Assembly: GCF_009604405.1 (NCBI RefSeq)
Contig: NZ_WEGK01000010.1
Location: 62,001-126,000, forward strand
DNA: 64,000 nucleotides
DNA from: Nocardia macrotermitis
Lineage (GTDB): Bacteria > Actinomycetota > Actinomycetes > Mycobacteriales > Mycobacteriaceae
Direction: 5' to 3'
Made by a program: the position numbers and the translations under genes. Shown here piece after piece: positions 34,190-42,926 of the stretch. Every line of letters begins with the position of its first letter. Within the stretch, counting starts at the first letter, position 1. Under the pieces are notes generated by a model. It had not been told where the DNA came from, did no database searches, and saw only the letters and a program-made list of their open reading frames with translations.

Positions 34190-35422
34190 CTACGTGATCG
34201 CGCCGTCGATCTTGAGCGCGATGAGTTCCTCGTCGCTCAGACCGGTCTCGCGCAATACCTCGTCGGTGTGTTCGGCGAACTGTGGCGCGCGGGTCAGGGT
34301 TACCGGGGTCTGATCGAATTGCACCGGGTTGCAGACCAATTCGCGCGCGACCCCGTCGGCGTCGACGACCTCGGCGATCAGCCCGTTGGCCCGCAGCGAC
34401 GGGTCCTGGCCGACCTCCCACGAGTTCTGCACGGTCCCCCACTGACCCTCACCCTGCCCCAGCAGCTCGATCCACTCGGCATAGGGGCGCGCGCCGATGA
34501 TCTGCGCGACGATCTGCGCGGCCTCCGGCGCGTTGGCCATGATCTTCTCGGTGGTGTCGAACCGCTCGTCGGTGACCAGATCCGCACGGCCGACGAGCTC
34601 GCAGAACTCCGGCCAGTAGCGGCCCGGTTGCAGCATGGACAGCTCGATCCAGCGTCCGTCGGCGGTGCCGTAGGCGCCGATGAGCGGATTGGTCGCCGAG
34701 CCGTAGCGGCGCGGCGGGTTGGGTGGCAGCGGGCCGCCGTTCATCAGGGCGAGGTTGACGGTGAACTGGGTCGCCCAGGCGCCGACACCGAGCAGCGAGA
34801 CGTCGACCACCGAGGTTTCGCCGGTCGTCGCGCGCTTGTACAGCGCGGCGGAGATGCCACCCGCGATCGTCAGGCCGCCGAGCGAATCACCGTACGCGCC
34901 CGCGGGCATCCGGATCATCCGATCGGCGTCCGGCGGGGTCACCCCGGCGGCGCTGCCACCGCGCGCCCAGAACGCGGTGCTGTCGTATCCGCCCTTGTCG
35001 GCCTCCGCGCCGCGCTGGCCGAATCCGCTGCCCCGCACGTAGATGATGTCGGGGTTGATCGCGCGGATATCCTCGAGTTCGATGTGCAGCTTCGCGCGCG
35101 CCTCCGGCAGGAAGTTGGTCAGGAACACATCGCTGCTGCGTACCAGATCTTCGAAAACCTTTCGCGCGGAAGGCTTCTCCAGGGCGATGCCGATGCTGCG
35201 CTTACCCCGGTTGGGGCCCTCCATGATCGGGAAGAAGGACGATCCCTCGCTGGTCGCCGCGTAACCGAGTACCCGGCTCAGACCGCGCTGACCGTCACCG
35301 CGTTCGGCGTGTTCGACCTTGATGACGTCCGCACCCCAGTCCGCGAGCACCGCGCCCGCCGCCGGGACGAAGGTGAACTGCGCGACCTCGAGCACGCGCA
35401 CGCCTTCCATCGGTCTCTGCAT
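34190..35422 (-). CDS. CaiB/BaiF family CoA-transferase
   Basis: A 410-residue family III CoA-transferase: MEGVRVLEVAQFTFVPAAGA, DVIKVEHAERGDGQRG and RGKRSIGIALEKPSARKVFE are standard. It transfers CoA between carboxylates, or could racemise, in activation of the acid degraded here. ATG 35422 follows AAGGAG by 8 bases. It heads the leftward group with the P450 and VOC genes and is divergent from the acyl-CoA dehydrogenase at 35634. Confidence 0.9.
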   Translation of the reverse strand: MQRPMEGVRVLEVAQFTFVPAAGAVLADWGADVIKVEHAERGDGQRGLSRVLGYAATSEGSSFFPIMEGPNRGKRSIGIALEKPSARKVFEDLVRSSDVFLTNFLPEARAKLHIELEDIRAINPDIIYVRGSGFGQRGAEADKGGYDSTAFWARGGSAAGVTPPDADRMIRMPAGAYGDSLGGLTIAGGISAALYKRATTGETSVVDVSLLGVGAWATQFTVNLALMNGGPLPPNPPRRYGSATNPLIGAYGTADGRWIELSMLQPGRYWPEFCELVGRADLVTDERFDTTEKIMANAPEAAQIVAQIIGARPYAEWIELLGQGEGQWGTVQNSWEVGQDPSLRANGLIAEVVDADGVARELVCNPVQFDQTPVTLTRAPQFAEHTDEVLRETGLSDEELIALKIDGAIT

Positions 35423-35518
35423 CGGGGAAGCTCCTTCGCCGGTCGATCCGCTGAATCCTGAACAGGACACGCAATTATTCATCCGTCCCGGCTTGCGCGT
35501 GATTTTTCCGCCCATCCA

Positions 35519-35588
35519 GTGGGATGTCCCAGGAAAACTGCTGCGGCAAAGTTCCGATGGCGAGAGCCGGACTTGTTAAAGAGTATCC
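35519..35588. promoter_or_regulatory. Divergent promoter with hairpin, TGCTGCGGCAAAG and GAGTATCC
   Basis: TGGGATGTCCCA, a short dyad at 35519-35530, is followed by TGCTGCGGCAAAG (35539-35551) and GAGTATCC (35581-35588). The last matches half of the GAGTATACTC-like motif. The region separates the CoA-transferase and acyl-CoA dehydrogenase genes. Confidence 0.35.
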
Positions 35589-35633
35589 TTTTTGGTAACG
35601 ATTGGCCGGACTGTATAACCCCTCGGAGGACCG

Positions 35634-36953
35634 ATGCTGGATTATTCGATCGAACCGGAGTTCCAGGCCAAGCTGGACTGGGCCACCGAGTTCGTCCGGA
35701 CCGAGGTCGAACCCCTCGACCTGCTGTTCCCACACGGCGGCGACCCGTACGACACCCGCAACGAGAAGGCCCGCGCCATCCTGAAACCGTTGCAGGACAA
35801 GGTGAGAGAGCAGGGCCTGTGGGCCTGCCACCTCGGCCCGGAGCTGGGCGGACCGGGATACGGTCAGGTGAAACTGGCCTACCTCAACGAGATCCTGGGC
35901 CGTTCCTACTGGGCCCCAACGGTTTTCGGCACCGCCGCACCCGATACCGGCAATGCCGAGATCCTCGCCATGTTCGGCACCACGGAGCAGCAAGCACTGT
36001 TCCTGCAACCGCTGCTGGACGGCGAGATCGTCTCGACGTTCTCGATGACCGAACCCCAGGGCGGCGCGGACCCGAAGGAATTCGTCTGCCGCGCTCGGCA
36101 GGACGGCGACGAATGGGTCATCGACGGGGAGAAGTGGTTCTCCTCCAACGCCCGCTACGCCGCGTTCCTGCTGGTCATGGCCGTCACCGATGCCGAGGCC
36201 GCACCGCATCGCCGGATGTCGATCTTCATCGTCCCGGCCGAGACGCCCGGTATCGAGATCAAGCGCAACGTCGGCGCCATGGACGAGCGCGACGAACTCG
36301 AGGAGGGCATCCACGCCTACATCCGCTACCACGAGGTCCGGGTGCCGCTGGACGCGATGCTCGGCGGACCGGGCGACGGATTCAAGGTCGCGCAGGCACG
36401 CCTGGGCGGCGGGCGCATCCATCACGCCATGCGCACGGTCGGCAAATGCACCCGCGCCTTCGACATGATGTGCGAGCGCGCGCTGTCCCGGCACACCCAG
36501 GGCACCGTGCTGGCCGAGAAGCAGGCGGTGCAGCAGTTCATCGCGGATTCGTGGATCGAGTTGCAGCAGTTCCGGTTGCTGGTGCTGAACGCGGCCTGGA
36601 TCATCGACACCCAGCCGCACGGCGCGGCGCGCACCCAGATCGCGATGTGCAAGGTCGCCACGGCCAAGGTGCTGCACGACATCATCCAGCGCGCGGTGCA
36701 TCTGCACGGTTCGCTGGGCACGACCAACGAACTGCCACTGGCGAAATGGTGGATGGCCGCGCCGAATCTGGCCCTGGCCGACGGCCCGACCGAGGTGCAT
36801 CGCACGACCGTCGCCAAACAGCTGTTGAAGAAGTACAAACCCGCCGACGGGTTGTTCCCCAGTGAGCACATTCCGCCCAAACTCGAGGCGGCGCGTAAGC
36901 GGTACGCTCACATCATCAATGACGACAGCCTGGCAGGCGGGGTGAACGCGTGA
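35634..36953 (+). CDS. ACAD10/11-like acyl-CoA dehydrogenase
   Basis: A 439-residue FAD enzyme longer than the short-chain types. FSMTEPQGGADPKEF binds FAD, GGGRIHHAMRTVGKCTRAF and LADGPTEVHRTTVAKQLL near the C-terminus are typical of the ACAD10/ACAD11 group, in which an Asp replaces the usual catalytic Glu. Such enzymes act on 4-hydroxyacyl-CoAs together with an APH-fold kinase; one is encoded at 16648-17745. ATG 35634 follows GGAGG. It is cotranscribed with the SDR at 37000. Confidence 0.88.
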   Translation: MLDYSIEPEFQAKLDWATEFVRTEVEPLDLLFPHGGDPYDTRNEKARAILKPLQDKVREQGLWACHLGPELGGPGYGQVKLAYLNEILGRSYWAPTVFGTAAPDTGNAEILAMFGTTEQQALFLQPLLDGEIVSTFSMTEPQGGADPKEFVCRARQDGDEWVIDGEKWFSSNARYAAFLLVMAVTDAEAAPHRRMSIFIVPAETPGIEIKRNVGAMDERDELEEGIHAYIRYHEVRVPLDAMLGGPGDGFKVAQARLGGGRIHHAMRTVGKCTRAFDMMCERALSRHTQGTVLAEKQAVQQFIADSWIELQQFRLLVLNAAWIIDTQPHGAARTQIAMCKVATAKVLHDIIQRAVHLHGSLGTTNELPLAKWWMAAPNLALADGPTEVHRTTVAKQLLKKYKPADGLFPSEHIPPKLEAARKRYAHIINDDSLAGGVNA

Positions 36954-36999
36954 GCGAACCATCGACACGGCGCACGACCGAACCGAGCGAGGTGCGGTC

Positions 37000-37776
37000 G
37001 TGAGCGACGAGCAACCATCGGCGCCCCGGACTCCGGCGCAGATGTTCGACCTGTCCGGCAAGGTCGCACTGGTGACCGGCGGCAGCCGGGGCCTGGGCTG
37101 GCAGATGGTCCGGGCGTTCGCCGAGGCGGGCGCGGATGTGGTGATCGCGAGCCGCAAACTCGACGCCTGCGAGGTCGCGGCCGAGGAGATCCGTCAGCTG
37201 GGCCGCCGCGCCCTGCCCATCGCCGCGCACGTGGCGCACTGGGAGGAGATGGACGGCCTCGTCGAGGCCGCCTACGGCGAGTTCGGCAAGGTCGACATCC
37301 TGGTCAACAACGCCGGAATGTCCCCTCTCGCACCGTCTTCCGAGGAAACCACCGAGGAACTGTTCGACAAGGTCCTCGGCGTCAACTTCAAGGGCCCGTT
37401 CCGGCTGGGCTCCCTGATCGGCCGCCGCATGGCCGACGGCGACGGCGGCTCGATCATCAACATCTCCTCCTCCGGAGCCCTGTTCCCCCAACCCCGTTTC
37501 GGCCCGTACGCCGGAGCCAAGGCCGCACTCAACGCCCTGACCACGGTATTCGCCATGGAATACGGGCCGAAGGTCCGCGTCAACACCATCTCCGCCGGCC
37601 CCTTCCTCACCGACATCTCCAAGGCATGGGACCCGTCGAAGCTGAAAACCACCCGCAGCGCACTGGGACGTCCGGGTGATCCCTCCGAAATCGTCAGCAC
37701 CGCACTGTATCTGGCGAGTCCGGCGTCCAGTTATACGACCGGATCGCTGATCCGCGTGGACGGCGGGTTGTACTAA
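37000..37776 (+). CDS. Short-chain dehydrogenase
   Basis: A 258-residue classical SDR with TGGSRGLGWQMVRAFAEAGA, NNAG, catalytic Ser (NISSSGAL) and Tyr-Lys (YAGAK), ending VDGGLY. GTG 37000 lies 46 bases after the dehydrogenase stop; GAGGTG upstream is a weak ribosome site, and a later ATG (37042) before the FDLSGK core is possible. It probably oxidises a hydroxyacyl-CoA in the same pathway. A hairpin terminator follows. Confidence 0.87.
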   Translation: MSDEQPSAPRTPAQMFDLSGKVALVTGGSRGLGWQMVRAFAEAGADVVIASRKLDACEVAAEEIRQLGRRALPIAAHVAHWEEMDGLVEAAYGEFGKVDILVNNAGMSPLAPSSEETTEELFDKVLGVNFKGPFRLGSLIGRRMADGDGGSIINISSSGALFPQPRFGPYAGAKAALNALTTVFAMEYGPKVRVNTISAGPFLTDISKAWDPSKLKTTRSALGRPGDPSEIVSTALYLASPASSYTTGSLIRVDGGLY

Positions 37777-37782
37777 TCCGGT

Positions 37783-37816
37783 TGCCCCGGACACGGCCTG
37801 TTCCGAGTCCGGGGCA
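37783..37816 (+). terminator. Hairpin after the SDR
   Basis: TGCCCCGGAC (37783-37792) pairs with GTCCGGGGCA (37807-37816). Flanking CCGG on both sides can extend the stem past a small bulge. It ends the ACAD-SDR transcript. Confidence 0.65.
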
Positions 37817-37899
37817 CCGGCACTGTCCCGGTCGTGCGGCTGCCGGTTCCGCAGATCCGATCTCCACCCGAATTCAAACGGGGCACAGCCGCTTTCGGG

Positions 37900-38493
37900 T
37901 CACATGTCGAGATCGGCGAAGGCGATGTCGACCGGAAAGGGATCGGTGAGGATCAGCTGTTCCTGATGGGTGTCCGCCTGGCGATAGGTGCGGCTGGCCC
38001 AGTCCAGCCGGTACTCCTGGATGATCTTGATACGCCGTTGGGCATCCAGGTGCACTATCAGGTAGGTCTGGATACCTTCGCGCGCATACTCCGCGTGCTT
38101 GTCGACCGTGTCGGTGTACTCCGACCCCGGCGACACCACCTCCACCACGAGCAGGACATCCGAAGTCGTCAGCTTGCGGTCCTGGTCGAAGCAGCGATGC
38201 AGGATGACATCGGGACGGCGAAACGAGAACCCCGGGCTGTTGGGACGGCTGTCGACGTAATGCATCTCGAAGTCGGTCAGCACTTCGGTCCCCGAACGCC
38301 CCTGCCGGACGTCCTCGAGACGATTCGCGAGGCGGCGGGCGACATGATTGTGCTGTCGACTTCCACTGCGGCAGAACATCACCTGGCCACTGACCACCTC
38401 GATCTGCCGCTGCACTTCCTCGGGCAGTGCCCCGTACTGCTCCTCGGTGATGATGAGCATTTCAGGATCGGTCACCCAAGCCGGCATCGACAT
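37900..38493 (-). CDS. Uma2 family putative restriction-endonuclease-fold protein (second copy)
   Basis: A 197-residue Uma2 protein: QIEVVSGQVMFCRSG, FRRPDVILHR, the acidic strand LLVVEVVSPGSEYTDTVDKH and YAREGIQTYLIVHLD give the PD-(D/E)XK-like core. It is clearly divergent from the copy at 7561, so not a recent duplication. ATG 38493 has GGAG 6 bases upstream; the long upstream frame is spacer. The function is unknown. It marks the left edge of an accessory stretch full of gene fragments. Confidence 0.85.
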   Translation of the reverse strand: MSMPAWVTDPEMLIITEEQYGALPEEVQRQIEVVSGQVMFCRSGSRQHNHVARRLANRLEDVRQGRSGTEVLTDFEMHYVDSRPNSPGFSFRRPDVILHRCFDQDRKLTTSDVLLVVEVVSPGSEYTDTVDKHAEYAREGIQTYLIVHLDAQRRIKIIQEYRLDWASRTYRQADTHQEQLILTDPFPVDIAFADLDM

Positions 38494-38584
38494 CTCGACT
38501 CCACCTCTACCCACTGCGGCATCTCGGATCATCGTAGCCATCCCCGTCGGCCCGATCCTCACCAACATCTCCAAAGCCACAGCG

Positions 38585-38675
38585 CAGAGTAGTCGTCCTG
38601 CGGTTCGACGGAGTGACCGGCGATCCTGCTCCGGAGTCCGGCCTCGGTGTAGTCGGGCAGCTCGATGGCGTATTT
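38585..38675 (-). pseudogene. Fragment resembling the 3' end of an FAD monooxygenase
   Basis: The minus-strand translation includes AIELPDYTEAGLRSRIAGHS, which resembles the last residues of the intact FAD monooxygenase nearby (VELPDYTGVPESGAPVTR). At DNA level 38611-38665 shares GAGTGACCGGCG and GTGTAGTCGGGCAG with 38924-38970 in the same order. It looks like the tail of a lost paralogue or a duplicated end. Confidence 0.4.
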
Positions 38676-38904
38676 CAGTGCGACAGCGGCATTCCCACAC
38701 GTTCGGCAGCCGAACGGCGCCAACGACAACAGCGTGCTGTATCTGCGGGTCTACGGCGCGGACGGCCGGGACTGCAACGTATTCCAGTTCGAGCAGGTGA
38801 TGAACACCAGCAGCGGCGTGGCGCTCACCGTGACCAAGGCGTGGGACGGCGCGACGAAGTCGAAGACCGGTTCCGCGTCGCTCGGAGAAGGAATCACGTT
38901 GTAG
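38665..38904 (+). CDS. Short hypothetical protein, probably the 3' part of a larger gene
   Basis: A 79-residue frame MAYFSATAAFPHVRQPNG with NSVLYLRVYGADGRD, FEQVMNTSSGVALTVTKAWDG and a final GEGITL. Strand-rich, balanced sequence and good third-position bias look like a real beta-sandwich fragment. There is no ribosome site, and the N-terminus overlaps the remnant of another gene, so the true start is probably lost. I do not recognise the family. Confidence 0.4.
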   Translation: MAYFSATAAFPHVRQPNGANDNSVLYLRVYGADGRDCNVFQFEQVMNTSSGVALTVTKAWDGATKSKTGSASLGEGITL

Positions 38905-38918
38905 TACTTACGGTTTCG

Positions 38919-40142
38919 CTACCGAGTGACCGGCGCTCCGGACTCCGGCACCCCCGTGTAGTCGGGCAGTTCGACGCCGTTGATCGCGCGCACGAGCAGC
39001 TCGCCGAACCAGTCGCCGGTGAAATCGGGCGCGGGCTCGGCGTCCGGTCCGGGGATCTCGCGGGTGCGGGCGTTCAACCGGCCGATCTCCTGGTTGGCCT
39101 CGACCATCGAGCGCATGCGCGCCTCGTAGCGGGCGAACCCGGCGTCCGGATCCCATCCGGCCGCGGCCAGTTCCCCGGCCAGCACGTAGGCCCCGACCAG
39201 GGCCAGCCCGGTGCCCTGCCCGGACATCGGCGACGAGCTGAACGCCGCGTCACCGAGCAGCACCACCCGGCCGTCGGACCAGCGGTCCATCACCACCTGG
39301 GCGACCTGGTCCAGGTAGAAGTCCGGGGTGTGGTCCAGATGCGCGAGGATGTCCGGGGCCAACCAGCCCAGCCCCGCGACGCGCTCGCGCAGCAGACGCT
39401 TCTGAGCCCCGATGTCCCGGTGGTCGACATCGAAATCGGCTGCCGCGAAATAGAACATGGCCATCGCCCGGGTGGCGTCCTGAATCGGCCGCAGCAGCGC
39501 CGACCGCCCCGGCTCCTGGTACTCGAGCAGCCAGCGATCCAGCCCGAATTCGTTGGGCACACTGTAGAAGGCCAGCACGTGTCCGAGGTGGTGGAGGAAC
39601 TGCTCGTGCGGCCCGAAAACCATGGCGCGCAACGACGAATGCAGCCCGTCCGCCCCGATCACCAACTCGAAGCGCCGCCTGTCACCACTCGCGAAGGTCA
39701 CGTCCACACCGTCCGCGTCCTGGGTGAGCTCGGCGATCCAATCACCGAAGATGTACTCGATCCCATCCCGAGTCGCGTCGTAGAGCACCTGCGACAGATC
39801 CCCCCGCAGAATCTCGATCTCCGCGATGAACCCGTCCCCACCGTCGTCCTCGGCGGCAAAGGTCTCCAACACCTTCCCCTCCGCATCCACGGTGTACGCC
39901 CCCGCGGTATCGGTACACGCCGCCCGCACCACCGCATCCAGCCCCATCCGCCCGATCACATCCTTCGCCACCCCGCGCGCATCCACCGCCTGCCCACCCG
40001 GCCGCAACTCCGGCGCCCGCTCCACCACGGTCACCGCGGCCCCCCACCGCCCCAACCAGTGCGCCACCGCAGGCCCCGCCACACTCGCCCCCACCACCAG
40101 AACCCTGATCCCCCGCTCCCCTCCGAGCTCACCAGCACCCAT
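38919..40142 (-). CDS. FAD-dependent monooxygenase (PHBH/TetX fold)
   Basis: A 407-residue class A flavoprotein monooxygenase. The dinucleotide motif VVGASVAGPAVAHWL, the DG motif GADGLHSSLRAMV and the GD motif VVLLGDAAFSSSPMSGQGTG are intact. It hydroxylates aromatic or polyketide-like compounds with NAD(P)H and O2; TetX-like relatives modify antibiotics. ATG 40142 follows GGGAGG by 5 bases. A possible small gene overlaps upstream by 14 bases. A 3'-end remnant of a relative lies just downstream. Confidence 0.88.
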   Translation of the reverse strand: MGAGELGGERGIRVLVVGASVAGPAVAHWLGRWGAAVTVVERAPELRPGGQAVDARGVAKDVIGRMGLDAVVRAACTDTAGAYTVDAEGKVLETFAAEDDGGDGFIAEIEILRGDLSQVLYDATRDGIEYIFGDWIAELTQDADGVDVTFASGDRRRFELVIGADGLHSSLRAMVFGPHEQFLHHLGHVLAFYSVPNEFGLDRWLLEYQEPGRSALLRPIQDATRAMAMFYFAAADFDVDHRDIGAQKRLLRERVAGLGWLAPDILAHLDHTPDFYLDQVAQVVMDRWSDGRVVLLGDAAFSSSPMSGQGTGLALVGAYVLAGELAAAGWDPDAGFARYEARMRSMVEANQEIGRLNARTREIPGPDAEPAPDFTGDWFGELLVRAINGVELPDYTGVPESGAPVTR

Positions 40143-40398
40143 CACAACCTCCCGACATGTCCTCCCGCGCCGTCCCCAGCACAGGCCCACCGACCACCGG
40201 TGTATTCAGCCGTACCGACTCCCCCTCCGCCCGAAATTCATCGGTCCGGCCGAGAAACAGCGTCCGATCGGGCCTGGGCGCCAACTGGCTCACCGACTCG
40301 GCATCCACCGCCGTCATCTTCGGTTTCCTGGGTCGGGCCACCGCGTCAGCATCGGCCAACTCGACCGATATCACATCAGAGTCCAAGTGCCACTGCAT
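40129..40398 (-). CDS. Possible 89-residue hypothetical protein
   Basis: MQWHLDSDVISVELADADAV, with AVDAESVSQLAPRPDRTLF and FRAEGESVRLNTPVVGG, has moderate coding bias and overlaps the FAD monooxygenase start by 14 bases, which suggests coupling. No good ribosome site precedes the ATG, and no family is recognised. An opposing + strand frame over the same bases is less plausible. Confidence 0.35.
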   Translation of the reverse strand: MQWHLDSDVISVELADADAVARPRKPKMTAVDAESVSQLAPRPDRTLFLGRTDEFRAEGESVRLNTPVVGGPVLGTAREDMSGGCDGCW

Positions 40399-40627
40399 GA
40401 TTCGGAGTCACACCGTAATTTGGGCTCTGGTCCACATTCAGTGGTGACGCCGATCCGGTGGTCCGCGCGAACGGCACATCACGATCACTGCACGAAATAC
40501 CCATTACGACAAGATCATTCACGCCGCATCCGAGCCTGCGGAATCGGCGGCCGTGCCGAGACCACCGAATGTGCCATGTGCGCGGTCTCATCCGGTCGTC
40601 TGGTCACATCGCTGCGGGCGTGAGTGG

Positions 40628-41593
40628 TTACGGGTGTTCGGTTGCCGGTAGTGGGGTGAAGGTTGGAGGTGTGGGAATTGTTGTGGTGGAACGGTTTCGG
40701 TGGATAGTGTGGTCGGCTACAGCGGTGTCCAGGACCTGGTTCAGAGGGTGCGGAGTGAGGTCGGCGAAGGCGGTGGCGCGGGCGGGATCGACGGTGTAGT
40801 CGTATTCGTTGATGCTGGTCAGGTATCGGCTGAAAGCGTAGTTCTGGCCGGTGGCGGCGGCGATGAAGGCGGCGTCGAGGCGGGCGGTGGACAGTGGGGT
40901 CGGGAGGACCGTGCCGCGGCGGCCGAGGCGGGTGGCGATCGCGTGGACGAGCTGTTCGTGGGTGAGTTCGCCGCTGGCGGGGACGTCGAGGATGCGGCCG
41001 GCGAGGTCCTCGCGGATGCCCGCGGCGATGATCGCCTCGGTCACGGTGTCGGGGTCGGTGATGGAGACTCGATTCTTGCGCCACGGTCCGAGCGGGATGA
41101 TCGGGAATCGTTGCACCAGAGACAGATACGGCAGAATTCCACGGGAGCCGTCACCGGCGACGATGCCCGCCCGCACCATCGTCATCCCCGGGATACCGTC
41201 GCGCAGGATCTGCTCCACCTGGAGCCGATTGCGTTGGTAGCGTGGCGGTTTCACCCCTTCGGGCGGGGCCAGGGTGGTGAAGAAGACCCCGCGTGGGAGA
41301 CCGGTCCGGCGGGCCGCCTCGACGAACCGGTGCGCGGCGGTGGCGTCGTGCCGGTCGGTGCGGTTGTCGGTCGCGTCCAGGGCGTGCACGAAATAGAACG
41401 CGACATCGATCTCGCTCAGGGCTTCGTCGAGGCCGGTACCTGCGACGACGTCACCGGCGACCACCTCGTGCAGTTCCGGAGCCGCCCGCTTCGGGTCGCG
41501 AACCAGGCCGCGCACACGGTGGCCCTCGGCGACCAGTCGGCGGGCAACGTTGCCGCCGTTGTATCCACTCGCACCGACGATGAGCGCCTTCAT
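40628..41593 (-). CDS. NmrA/atypical SDR NAD(P)-binding protein
   Basis: A 321-residue extended/atypical SDR. The N-terminal motif GASGYNGGNVARRLVAEGH binds NAD(P); VHALDATDN, GVFFTTLAPPEG and MVRAGIVAGDGSRG follow the NmrA/ISC1-like pattern. Members act as redox sensors or reductases for quinones and flavonoids. ATG 41593 has AAGGAG 8 bases upstream. It is divergent from the nitroreductase at 41853 and may respond to the same stress. The C-terminal 30 residues are Thr/Pro-rich and unusual. Confidence 0.82.
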   Translation of the reverse strand: MKALIVGASGYNGGNVARRLVAEGHRVRGLVRDPKRAAPELHEVVAGDVVAGTGLDEALSEIDVAFYFVHALDATDNRTDRHDATAAHRFVEAARRTGLPRGVFFTTLAPPEGVKPPRYQRNRLQVEQILRDGIPGMTMVRAGIVAGDGSRGILPYLSLVQRFPIIPLGPWRKNRVSITDPDTVTEAIIAAGIREDLAGRILDVPASGELTHEQLVHAIATRLGRRGTVLPTPLSTARLDAAFIAAATGQNYAFSRYLTSINEYDYTVDPARATAFADLTPHPLNQVLDTAVADHTIHRNRSTTTIPTPPTFTPLPATEHP

Positions 41594-41707
41594 CTGCGAA
41601 TCTCCTTACTGGACAGCGGATTACGCGACACCGCAGCGCGCCGTGGTGATTCGGCGGTGGATGACCGGTCGCGATCGACCACCCACAACTCACCGTAACA
41701 TAAGAAA

Positions 41708-41718
41708 TAGAAGTTCTA
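41708..41718. promoter_or_regulatory. TAGAA-G-TTCTA dyad in the divergent NmrA/nitroreductase promoter
   Basis: An 11-base perfect dyad in the AT-richest patch of the 259-bp spacer between the two oxidoreductase genes, a plausible operator for both. Confidence 0.4.
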
Positions 41719-41852
41719 ATAATATTTAGAATCAAGATGCGCTGTTCGCGTCCGAGACCAGCTGAAATATTGTGCAGCGGTTCGGTGTTGCGCAGGTGTA
41801 CCCGGATCCTGGAAGCCCGCCCGGTGGTGGCGCGGCCCGAGAGAGGAACAGA

Positions 41853-42506
41853 ATGACCGTAGGGAATGCGTTGAACCTTTCCGTCGACGACGTCCTGTCC
41901 ACCACGCGCTCGGTGCGCAAGCGGCTGGACCTCGAACGTCCGGTGCCGCGCGAGGTGCTGACGGAGTGCCTCGAACTGGCATTGCAGGCTCCGACCGGTT
42001 CGAATTCCCAAGGGTGGCAATGGGTTTTCGTCGACGACGCGGAGCGGAAGCAGGCGTTGGCCGACATCTACCGGACCTACGCGACCCCGTACCTGAACAC
42101 GCCGAAACCGGCGTTCGGCGACGAGCGCGATGTGAGCCAGCCCCGTGTGTACGACTCGGCCAAGTACCTCAACGACCACCTGCACGAGGTCCCCGTCATG
42201 CTCATCCCCTGCCTCGCGGGCCGCGCGGACACCACCCCGGGCGTGTCGAGCGCGGGTTTCTGGGGTTCACTGCTGCCCGCGGTGTGGAGTTTCATGCTGG
42301 CGTTGCGCTCACGCGGCCTGGGCTCGGCCTGGACGACACTGCATCTCGTCGGCGACGGCGAAAAGCAGGCCGCCGACGTGCTCGGCATCCCGTTCGACCA
42401 GTACAGCCAGGGCGGCCTGTTCCCGATCGCCTACACCCAGGGCACCGACTTCCGGCCGGCGAAACGCCTCCCGGCCGAACAACTCACCCACTGGAACAGC
42501 TGGTAG
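41853..42506 (+). CDS. Nitroreductase family protein
   Basis: A 217-residue FMN-dependent oxidoreductase. STTRSVRKRLDLERPVP is the N-terminal FMN-binding motif, ALQAPTGSNSQGWQWVFVDD the second, and GLGSAWTTLHL and LFPIAYTQGTDFRPAKR close the site. It reduces nitroaromatics, quinones or enones with NAD(P)H. ATG 41853 follows GAGAGGA. It runs directly into a fragment of an SRPBCC protein, with no spacer. Confidence 0.88.
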   Translation: MTVGNALNLSVDDVLSTTRSVRKRLDLERPVPREVLTECLELALQAPTGSNSQGWQWVFVDDAERKQALADIYRTYATPYLNTPKPAFGDERDVSQPRVYDSAKYLNDHLHEVPVMLIPCLAGRADTTPGVSSAGFWGSLLPAVWSFMLALRSRGLGSAWTTLHLVGDGEKQAADVLGIPFDQYSQGGLFPIAYTQGTDFRPAKRLPAEQLTHWNSW

Positions 42507-42840
42507 GCCGCCCGCCGACGTCGACCGCGAAGCCCTCAACGACTACCCGCTGGGCCTCTACGACGTCACCGTCGAGATCGTCAGGTTCGAACGCGACCGT
42601 GAGATCGCGTGGACCGTCAACGACCGCAGGCAGTGGGAACACATCTACGGCTACGAACTGGAACCGATCGCGGCGGGCACGCTCGTGACCTCCTACTACG
42701 ACTGGTCCGCAGTCCCCCAGGAGATCAAGGATCAAGCGGGCTTCCCCATCATCCCCGAGAGCGCCCTGCGCGCGACACTCGGAATCCTCGCCCGCACAGT
42801 CGATCCCGGCAAGCCTCGCCCGGAATTGCCTGCGCAATAA
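42507..42840 (+). pseudogene. SRPBCC (polyketide cyclase-like) C-terminal remnant
   Basis: Directly after the nitroreductase stop, another frame reads LYDVTVEIVRFERDREIAWT, then GYELEPIAAGTLVTSYYDWS and LRATLGILARTV, a standard C-terminal half of a START/SRPBCC hydrophobic-ligand-binding protein. No ATG, GTG or TTG start lies upstream in frame and the N-terminal strand-helix region is missing. It is probably a gene cut by a deletion that joined it to the nitroreductase. Confidence 0.65.
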
Positions 42841-42926
42841 TGCAATCCGTGGCGGCCCGGCCCGCCGTGGTTATCGAAGCCGGAGAATCACCCAGAACCG
42901 AAGTGCGACACCGAGTACCGGCGGAA

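Noticed and set aside
38613..40400. 595-codon + strand frame opposite the FAD monooxygenase
   Set aside because: Antisense to intact flavin motifs; the translation is Arg/Pro/His-rich noise.
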